Positions 25,355 to 30,892 of a stretch of DNA of 30,892 bases are shown one piece after another. Under the pieces are notes generated by a model, which was given only the letters and a program-made list of their open reading frames with translations, ran no database searches and was not told where the DNA came from. Each line of letters begins with the position of its first letter. Position 1 is the stretch's first letter. Where the stretch lies: the NCBI GenBank assembly GCA_021636625.1, contig JAJWLX010000039.1, positions 1-30,892 of the forward strand, in the 5' to 3' direction. Both the position numbers and the translations under genes were made by a program. This DNA comes from Prevotella sp. (GTDB taxonomy: Bacteria > Bacteroidota > Bacteroidia > Bacteroidales > Bacteroidaceae).

Positions 25355-26872
25355 ATGGAAAAAGAGAATTTGAAAGGTAGAATTGATTGGATTACAACAT
25401 TGATACCTTTTGTAATAGTTTTGGCAATGATGTTGGTATTTATGTTGATTCCTTCTCAGTCGAAATTATTTGTTGATACCCTACGTGGTTTCTTTGGTGA
25501 TACTATTGGTATCTATTATGTCATCCTAGGATTAGGATGTGTGTTGTTATCATTATATTTGGCTTTCAAGGACAAATATGGTCAGATTAAGTTGGGTAAC
25601 ATCGATAAGCCTGTTTATAGCAACTTTGCTTGGGGTACGATGATATTCACTTCAACCATGGCTGCTGATATCATGTTTTATTCATTGATAGAGTGGGCTT
25701 TGTATGGTGCAGAACCTCATGTCGCAGAACTCGGTAAGATGCAGCTTTGGGCGCCGACATTCCCTTTATTCCATTGGGGACCATTAGCGTGGGGATTCTA
25801 TGTGGTACTTGCTATCAGTTTTGCTTTTATGATGCACGTGCGCAAACGAGAGAGACAACGCTTCTCAGAGGCAGTACGTCCTTTGATTGGTGACAGAGTG
25901 GATGGACCTTGGGGCAAGGTAATAGATATTGTAGCTGTCTTCGCAATGGTTTGTGCAACGGCTACTACGTTCTCTTTGGCTACCCCTCTTTTGGCTTCAG
26001 CCTTGGCATCTGTGTTTGGCATTTCAACCAGCGTTACGCTTACCATAGGTATCCTGCTTTTGATATGTGCAGTCTATACCATTACAGTATTGTTGGGCAT
26101 GAATGGAATTTCCAAATTGGCATCATTCTGTTCATATATGTTCTTTGCCATCTTGTTTTATTTTTTGTTCTTGGGTGGAGAAACAAGGTATATTGTAGAG
26201 ACAGGATTCCAGTCTTTAGGCAACATGGTTCAGAACTTCATCGGACTCTCAACCTATATGGATCCATTGCGAGAGAACAACTTCCCACAGACATGGACTA
26301 TTTACTACTGGGCGTATTGGTTGGTTTGGTGTATTGCAACTCCATTTTTTATAGCTCTTATCAGTAAGGGAAGAACTATCAAGAACCTTGTCTTTGGTAC
26401 TTTTGGTTGGGGATTGGCTGGAACTTACATGTCATTTATCATTTTAGGAAACTATGGATTGGCTCAACAGCTGAAGCATGGACTTGATGTTACAGGCTAT
26501 ATATTAAATGGAGGTGAGATGTATCAAGCTATTTTGAAGATATTCGGCACATTACCATTGCCAGAAGTAGCATTGATACTATTAGTCATCACGATGATTG
26601 CTTTCTACAGTACTACATTGGATGGTATTACTTATGTGGCATCTTCTTATAGCTATAATCAAATCTCAGCTGACGAGGAGCCAAGCAGAAAAATTAGAGC
26701 GGTATGGAGCATTATGCTCATCTTGTTCCCTATCGGATTGCTGTTTGCCGAGAATACGCTTTATAGTTTGCAGTCTGTGACAATCATAGCTGCATTCCCA
26801 GTGGGTATTCTCTTGATACTGATAGTTTGGAGTTTCTTTAAAGATGTGAAGAATTATTTGAACGAAAAATAA
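25355..26872 (+). CDS. BCCT family transporter (choline/betaine-type)
   Basis: A 505-residue, 12-helix membrane protein. The BCCT hallmarks are visible: WGPLAWGFYVV near residue 143, and WTIYYWAYWLVWCIATPFFIALIS, whose key part YYWAYWLVWC is the Trp-rich substrate helix of choline, betaine and carnitine carriers. It lies 2 bases after the kinase fusion and 9 before the LicC-like gene. This puts it in the place of LicB in the phosphocholine pathway, so it probably imports choline for the kinase. Ethanolamine or betaine cannot be excluded. Confidence 0.92.
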   Translation: MEKENLKGRIDWITTLIPFVIVLAMMLVFMLIPSQSKLFVDTLRGFFGDTIGIYYVILGLGCVLLSLYLAFKDKYGQIKLGNIDKPVYSNFAWGTMIFTSTMAADIMFYSLIEWALYGAEPHVAELGKMQLWAPTFPLFHWGPLAWGFYVVLAISFAFMMHVRKRERQRFSEAVRPLIGDRVDGPWGKVIDIVAVFAMVCATATTFSLATPLLASALASVFGISTSVTLTIGILLLICAVYTITVLLGMNGISKLASFCSYMFFAILFYFLFLGGETRYIVETGFQSLGNMVQNFIGLSTYMDPLRENNFPQTWTIYYWAYWLVWCIATPFFIALISKGRTIKNLVFGTFGWGLAGTYMSFIILGNYGLAQQLKHGLDVTGYILNGGEMYQAILKIFGTLPLPEVALILLVITMIAFYSTTLDGITYVASSYSYNQISADEEPSRKIRAVWSIMLILFPIGLLFAENTLYSLQSVTIIAAFPVGILLILIVWSFFKDVKNYLNEK

Positions 26873-26881
26873 TATTTAGAT

Positions 26882-27550
26882 ATGAACGCTATTATATTGG
26901 CTGCAGGCATGGGAACACGCCTGCGCCCTTTGACAAATGACCGACCAAAATGTTTGGTTGAAGTAAATGGTATCCCTATGGTGGAACGCCAGATACAATT
27001 CTTGAAAGAGAAAGGTATTGATGATATTACTCTGATTTCAGGATATAAGGCTGAAGCCTTGGATTTCTTGAAAGAAAAGTATGGAGTAGATATTGTCTTC
27101 AACGATAGATACGATTCTTGTAATAACATCAATTCCTTGTATATCGTTAGAAATAGATTCCATGACTCATACGTGATGGAAGGCGATGTTTATATGGATA
27201 AGAATGTTTTGCTATCCGAAGTTTCCCAATCTACTTATTTCGCCAAGAAGAAAAAATACGAGAATGAATGGGGATTGGAAGTAGATGAGAACAACAAACT
27301 TGTGAAGATAAACATCGGTGCAGGTGATGGCTTTCTGATGAGTGGAATCTCATATTGGAAGGCTGATGACTGCAAGAAAATCATCAAGCACATGGAGGAG
27401 GTTTATGCCACTAAGGATTACACCAATCTTTATTGGGATAATATGGTGTTGGATATTTATCCTGAATTAGATATACATGTGAAGGAGATAAAGGGTATCT
27501 ATGAGATAGATACACCGGAGGAATTAAAAGAAGTGGAGAGTATATTATGA
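26882..27550 (+). CDS. licC: LicC-like phosphocholine cytidylyltransferase family enzyme
   Basis: A 222-residue nucleotidyltransferase with an intact signature, IILAAGMGTRLRPLTNDRPK (residues 4-23), then VEGDVYMDKN (metal Asp at about 101) and YEIDTPEEL at the C-terminus. It matches LicC-type CTP:phosphocholine cytidylyltransferases, which form CDP-choline for LicD. It ends the phosphate-decoration module. The stop codon overlaps the start of a truncated frame (ATGA at 27547). Confidence 0.85.
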   Translation: MNAIILAAGMGTRLRPLTNDRPKCLVEVNGIPMVERQIQFLKEKGIDDITLISGYKAEALDFLKEKYGVDIVFNDRYDSCNNINSLYIVRNRFHDSYVMEGDVYMDKNVLLSEVSQSTYFAKKKKYENEWGLEVDENNKLVKINIGAGDGFLMSGISYWKADDCKKIIKHMEEVYATKDYTNLYWDNMVLDIYPELDIHVKEIKGIYEIDTPEELKEVESIL

Positions 27551-27588
27551 GTAAAATACAGTATTACATATTGAGAGTGAAAAAATAG
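27547..27588 (+). pseudogene. 13-codon remnant of the start of a lost downstream gene
   Basis: An ATG that overlaps the licC stop by 3 bases (ATGA) opens a frame reading MSKIQYYILRVKK and stops at 27586-27588, five bases before similarity to manC begins at 27593. Tight coupling to licC suggests it was once the start of the next cassette gene, cut off when the manC-like segment was joined. The frame is short, so chance is possible. Confidence 0.3.
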
Positions 27589-27592
27589 TTAT

Positions 27593-27961
27593 CGGAAACA
27601 GGCTATGGCTATATTGCTGCAGCAGAGCCAACATCCGTAGATGAATCTACAAGGTTGAGACTTTCACTATGCCGTGATGGAGAAGTCGAAGGAAATCTAT
27701 ACCTTGCCAGCCGAGTTTGGTTGGAGCGACTTAGGCAGCTGGGGGAGCCTCCGTACCTTACTTCCACAGGATGAGGCTGGCAATGCCAAGGTAGGCAAGG
27801 ACATCCGCTTGTATGAATGCAAGAACTGCGTGGTTCATGCAGCCGATGAAAGCAAGGTGGTAGTTCAAGGCTTGGATGGCTATATCGTAGCCGAGAAGAA
27901 TGGACAACTGCTTGTTTGCTCTTTGAAAGAGGAACAGAGAATCAAGAAGTTTGGGAAATAG
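27593..27961 (+). pseudogene. manC: Decayed partial duplicate of manC 3' region
   Basis: Similarity to the intact manC starts at CGGAAACAGG (27593, matching 2365) and runs through the matching stop. The copy has several substitutions, a one-base deletion in the segment matching 2423-2431, and a jump from the match of 2439 to that of 2666, removing about 226 bases. After the jump the frame reads the manC C-terminus (EKSKEIYTLPAEFGWSDLGS and on to the stop), with differences such as QDEAGN for QDEDGN and RIKKFGK for KIMELGK. It lacks the active-site half and cannot be a working enzyme. It is a direct repeat of manC at the other end of the cassette. Bases 27962-28076 show no gene. Confidence 0.9.
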
Positions 27962-28076
27962 GCTAAAACTTATGTTTTTGATTTTCGAACTCTTAATTAT
28001 CAAAGCACATGGATAGCTTGGCTGTCCTGAAAAAATAATTAAATGAATTTTTATATTCTCTTTAAAATAATTAAAA

Positions 28077-28640
28077 ATGGACGAGAATGAATTGCAGAAT
28101 AGAATGGATAGAATCATTGAGTGGGTTAAAACTTGTGATACTAAGGCTTCCATAATGCTAACTGTTTTATCTTTGTCTGTCGGTATATTCTTTACCTCAG
28201 ATTTTGTACTTAGCAGTTTGCTAAAAGTTATAACTAACACTTTTGTCGTTTCTAATAAAGGGTGTTTTAGTTTTTCTGCTCTTTTTGCTTTGTTAAGTGC
28301 AATGTTATCAGTTTTAGCATTGGTGATGGCTTTAAAATGTTACGTTATGGTACTTATGGCAAAAACTGATGAAAATCAAACGAAGGATCCTAACTTGATG
28401 TTACATTCATATATTCATTTCAATCATATATCGAAGTTGACATATGAGGAGTTCATAAGAGGCTTAGAATTGTCAGATGTGAAGAAAGATGTGACTTCCC
28501 AAATTTATATAAATGCAACGCGGTGTGCAGAGAAATTCTCTGATTATAATGTTGGTGTGAAATGGACTGCAGTTTCATTTTTGTCAGCTATTTTTATGAT
28601 TTTTTGTTTATTGATTTATGTGTCATACAATACTTTGTAG
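28077..28640 (+). CDS. pycTM: Pycsar effector PycTM
   Basis: A 187-residue protein with a soluble N-terminal stretch starting DENELQNRMDRIIEWVKTCDTKAS, whose key part is WVKTCDTKAS, and then hydrophobic segments at about 26-47, 65-92 and 160-184. The motif of a short helix before two close membrane helices is typical of PycTM effectors. In Pycsar the effector senses cCMP or cUMP made by PycC during phage infection and damages the inner membrane. The cyclase gene follows 4 bases later. The pair sits directly outside the polysaccharide cassette. Confidence 0.85.
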   Translation: MDENELQNRMDRIIEWVKTCDTKASIMLTVLSLSVGIFFTSDFVLSSLLKVITNTFVVSNKGCFSFSALFALLSAMLSVLALVMALKCYVMVLMAKTDENQTKDPNLMLHSYIHFNHISKLTYEEFIRGLELSDVKKDVTSQIYINATRCAEKFSDYNVGVKWTAVSFLSAIFMIFCLLIYVSYNTL

Positions 28641-28643
28641 ATT

Positions 28644-29612
28644 ATGAATAGAAAAGAGTTTATGAGTACTATTAGTAGTGTGATTAATGATTGGAAAAGT
28701 ACTGATTTCTCTTTTTCTCAGAAAGATTATGTCCCAGGTCTGGACGATGCTAATCTTACTTATGGATGTGGGCAAGAGAAAAAGGGAATCGAGTTAAATT
28801 CTTGTGTGTTGTTTGTTGATATACGTAATTCTGTGCAATTGGTAAAAGACAAACAAGATCGTACGATGGGTAGAATATATTCCGTGTTCACTCATTGTAT
28901 GCTATTGGCGGCTCAACAAGAAGGTGGTTTTGTAAGGAACATCATTGGAGATAGAGTGATGATAGTCTTTCCTCAAGAACGTTGTTTTACAAAGGCAGTA
29001 AACTGTGCTATTACGATAAATCATATTGTTACGCTTATCGATAAGAAAATTGATAACTTGGAATTTAAATGTGGTATAGGTATAGACTATGGTAGAATGA
29101 GGGTGATGAAAGTAGGATTGGTAACAAAGGGTGCAGAAAATGATGATAACAAAGGACTTGTATGGGTTGGGTATCCTGCTAATTTTGCTTCTCGTTTGAC
29201 GGATTGTGCCAATAAGGAATTTACAGATATAGTGTATCAAGTAGATGCAAAGTTTTATTATTTTAATCCTTTAGGATCACAATCATTAATAGCTCCGCAA
29301 CCAAGTGGATGGATTCAGCAAATAAAAACTTTGACAGCCGAAGAATTGGCGAGTTCTTTAGATGTTACTGTTGTTGGATATAAAACGGCTTTAACTGCGC
29401 ATAAGTGTCTTGAACCAAAATCAATAACACGAATAGAGAAAAAATATACTTATAAACCTATACTTGTGTCAGAAAAAGTCTTTGATGGTTATAAACGAGA
29501 AAATCCTAATGCAAATAGTATCCAAAACAATTGGTGGCATATACAAGAACGTGAAATAAGGGATATCGATTTTAATGTTTGGGGTACTGATTTACATTGG
29601 GTATTGGATTGA
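28644..29612 (+). CDS. pycC: Pycsar pyrimidine nucleotide cyclase PycC
   Basis: A 322-residue single-domain class III nucleotide cyclase. The two metal aspartates are visible: CVLFVDIRNSVQL (D59) and IIGDRVMIVF (D103). Later CGIGIDYGRMRV and VWVGYPANFASRLTDCA are the typical beta-strand and the conserved Asn/Arg transition-state region. With PycTM next to it, this fits Pycsar, where the cyclase makes cCMP or cUMP when a phage infects. The product nucleotide cannot be told from sequence here. The C-terminal 80 residues carry no domain I can name. Confidence 0.87.
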   Translation: MNRKEFMSTISSVINDWKSTDFSFSQKDYVPGLDDANLTYGCGQEKKGIELNSCVLFVDIRNSVQLVKDKQDRTMGRIYSVFTHCMLLAAQQEGGFVRNIIGDRVMIVFPQERCFTKAVNCAITINHIVTLIDKKIDNLEFKCGIGIDYGRMRVMKVGLVTKGAENDDNKGLVWVGYPANFASRLTDCANKEFTDIVYQVDAKFYYFNPLGSQSLIAPQPSGWIQQIKTLTAEELASSLDVTVVGYKTALTAHKCLEPKSITRIEKKYTYKPILVSEKVFDGYKRENPNANSIQNNWWHIQEREIRDIDFNVWGTDLHWVLD

Positions 29613-29633
29613 TTTTAAATTTCAAGTAATATT

Positions 29634-30389
29634 ATGGAAATAGTAAATGTTCTAAATATAAATCTCCAAAACATAACTCGTCAGGAACTCTTGGAGAACT
29701 TGAAGGAGGGTGTTCTTGTGACTCCTAATCTCGACCATCTGATTAAGCTTCAGAAGGACAAGGAGTTTTATGATGTGTATCAGAAATCTGAATGGGTAGT
29801 GTGTGACAGTAAGATTCTCTACCTGTTCGGTAAGTTGTTGAAGAATCCAATCAAGGAAGCGATTCCGGGTTCCAGCTTCTTCACCTCTTATTATATGTAT
29901 CATAAGGATGATGCAGACTGCAAGATCTTCTTGCTTGGTGCCAAGGAGGGTATTGCTGCCAAGGCAATGGAACGTATCAATGAGAAGGTAGGTCGCCAGA
30001 TGGTGGTTGGTGCTCATTCTCCTTCCTTTGGCTTCGAGAAGCATGAAGATGAATGCAAAGAATTGATTCGCATTGTGAACGAGAGTGGTGCAAATGTTCT
30101 GCTCGTTGGTGTGGGGGCGCCTAAGCAGGAGAAGTGGATTATGAAGTATCGTGATAAAATGCCTGGAGTAAAGGTGTTCATGGCTCTGGGTGCTACCATC
30201 GACTTCGAAGCTGGAACATTGAAGCGTGCGCCTAAGATTTGGCAGATAATCGGCATGGAATGGTTGTATCGTTGCATGAAGGAACCAAAGCGCCTCTTCA
30301 AGCGCTACTTCGTGGATGACATGCAGTTCTTCTATTACTTCGGTAAGCAGCTCTTGGGAATATACAAGGATCCTTTCCGAAAAAAGTAG
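29634..30389 (+). CDS. WecB/TagA/CpsF family glycosyltransferase (GT26)
   Basis: A 251-residue GT26 enzyme that usually transfers ManNAc or a related sugar to a lipid-linked first sugar. TPNLDHLIKLQ, WVVCDSKILYLFGKLL, VGVGAPKQEKW (about 158-168) and LGATIDFEAGTLKRAPKIWQ, with key parts ATIDFEAG and RAPKIWQ, are the family blocks. It is more GC-rich than the cassette and lies outside the decayed manC copy, so it is likely part of the conserved chromosomal polysaccharide region rather than the exchangeable part. Confidence 0.93.
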   Translation: MEIVNVLNINLQNITRQELLENLKEGVLVTPNLDHLIKLQKDKEFYDVYQKSEWVVCDSKILYLFGKLLKNPIKEAIPGSSFFTSYYMYHKDDADCKIFLLGAKEGIAAKAMERINEKVGRQMVVGAHSPSFGFEKHEDECKELIRIVNESGANVLLVGVGAPKQEKWIMKYRDKMPGVKVFMALGATIDFEAGTLKRAPKIWQIIGMEWLYRCMKEPKRLFKRYFVDDMQFFYYFGKQLLGIYKDPFRKK

Positions 30390-30391
30390 GA

Positions 30392-30484
30392 TTACTTTCT
30401 TTGGAAGACCTTACATAGCAAGGCTATCGGAAGGAGGATGATAGCTGCTATGTAGGATAATATGATGCGTATGGCTTGTTTCAT
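30392..30484 (-). CDS. Possible 30-residue hydrophobic peptide on the minus strand
   Basis: On the minus strand an ATG at 30484 opens a 30-codon frame: a basic start (MKQAIR), a hydrophobic helix of about 18 residues (IILSYIAAIILLPIALL) and a basic tail (CKVFQRK). It lies in the gap between two plus-strand genes. A strong promoter match (30490-30520) points into it, ending about 5 bases before the ATG, so the message may be leaderless. Its coding sequence contains a long imperfect hairpin (30409-30456). The form resembles small membrane proteins and type I toxin peptides, but I do not recognise it. Confidence 0.4.
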   Translation of the reverse strand: MKQAIRIILSYIAAIILLPIALLCKVFQRK

Positions 30485-30489
30485 GCGTG

Positions 30490-30520
30490 CAAAAGTACAA
30501 CTTTATGTTGAAACAACAAA
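30490..30520 (-). promoter_or_regulatory. Bacteroidetes-type promoter reading leftward
   Basis: On the minus strand TTTG (30517-30520) is followed after 19 bases by TACTTTTG (30490-30497). This matches the Bacteroidetes primary sigma consensus of TTTG, 19-21 bases and TAnnTTTG. The predicted start lies near 30484, at the ATG of the small minus-strand ORF. Confidence 0.6.
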
Positions 30521-30870
30521 AGATTTTCTTTGATTTCTTGCGATTCTGCATTGGTTCTGCCAAGGAGACACCTGTTTCCTTGAAGGAGGCGGATTGGAAG
30601 GAGCTGTATGCTATTGCTAAGAAGCAGTGTCTTGTGGGTGTTCTTTTTGATGGTGTCAAGAAGTTGCCTGCGGAACAGGTAGGGATGAAGAAGGGGTTGC
30701 TGCTCCAATGGATGGCGGAAAGCCAGATGTTGGAGAAAGCGAATGTTCGGTTGAACGATGCTGCCATCCAGGTTTCTGAGTGGTTCCGGAAGAAGGGGTT
30801 CAGAACCTGTATCCTGAAAGGGCAGGGGAATGCATTGATACCTCAGTTCGGGATAAGAAATAGTGCCTAA
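30505..30870 (+). pseudogene. Nucleotidyltransferase family protein (NTP_transf_5-like), broken near its 3' end
   Basis: The N-terminal 118 residues match nucleotidyltransferase-fold proteins often found at Bacteroidetes polysaccharide loci (KQQKIFFDFLRFCIGS, WKELYAIAKKQCLVGVLFDG, FRTCILKGQGNAL). In this family the KGxxxA segment is followed within about 15 residues by a Ser-Gly-Asp-x-Asp active site. Here the frame reads PQFGIRNS and then changes to a stop at 30868-30870, just where GDxD should come. The usual protein is about 350-400 residues. A mobile-element insertion or rearrangement near 30860 is likely. I chose ATG 30505; an ATG at 30487 is in frame. Bases 30871-30892 show nothing identifiable. 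Confidence 0.6.
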
Positions 30871-30892
30871 AAAAGTTGGTAATCTCCGATAT

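Noticed and set aside
25909..26367. 152-residue plus-strand frame inside the BCCT gene
   Set aside because: It is an alternate frame of a clear BCCT transporter and has no family motif.
27674..27961. Independent 95-residue protein gene
   Set aside because: It is nearly the same as the C-terminus of manC and lacks the catalytic part, so it is treated as a manC remnant.

Overview
The window looks like a surface-polysaccharide (capsule/O-antigen type) locus of a Bacteroidales bacterium, probably a Prevotella/Segatella copri-like gut species. The species guess is inference. It rests on AT-rich coding sequence, A-rich rather than Shine-Dalgarno-like start contexts, one clear Bacteroidetes-type promoter (TTTG-N19-TAnnTTTG), a monofunctional manC, and the mix of families. 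All confident genes are on the + strand and most are separated by a few bases or overlap, so much of 3119-27550 reads as one long operon.

Layout. (1) 1-1493: the end of an AAA ATPase plus a TOPRIM-like nuclease, a split OLD/PARIS-like defence pair. (2) 1494-1904: gene-free, GC-rich, with at least six consecutive hairpins in front of manC. (3) 1905-2960: manC. (4) 3119-9274: Wzx flippase, NodB-like deacetylase, radical SAM/SPASM-like protein, pyruvyltransferase-like protein, hexapeptide acyltransferase, glycosyltransferase. (5) 9280-12498: a CDP-6-deoxyhexose module (rfbF, rfbG, a reductase/epimerase and a cupin) with no rfbH. (6) 12504-19692: glycosyltransferases, Wzy-like polymerase and two more acetyltransferases. 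(7) 19698-27550: a choline/amino-alcohol phosphate decoration module: LicD, a cytidylyltransferase-oxidoreductase fusion, a class V aminotransferase, an outer-membrane barrel, a nucleotidyltransferase-choline-kinase fusion, a BCCT transporter and a LicC-like enzyme. (8) 27593-27961: a degraded second copy of manC. (9) 28077-29612: a Pycsar antiphage pair (PycTM, PycC). (10) 29634-30870: a WecB/TagA/CpsF glycosyltransferase, a tiny minus-strand ORF with its own promoter, and a nucleotidyltransferase gene broken near the right edge.

The strongest unusual signal is a set of poly-G tracts inside modification genes: G7 in the deacetylase, G8 in the first acyltransferase and G8 in the third acetyltransferase, plus a shorter G6 in the choline-kinase fusion. 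The first two are in frame. The third is one G out of frame, so that gene is OFF in this sequence, and removing one G would join a recognisable N-terminus to the rest. This suggests slipped-strand phase variation of polysaccharide decoration (deacetylation, acylation, possibly phosphocholine).

The second strong signal is architecture. The cassette between 2961 and 27592 lies between an intact manC and a decayed direct repeat of its 3' part, and a truncated 13-codon gene start abuts the decayed copy. This fits cassette exchange by recombination at manC. Defence genes flank both sides. No initiating sugar-phosphate transferase and no Wza/Wzc-type export genes are seen, so the locus depends on genes elsewhere.
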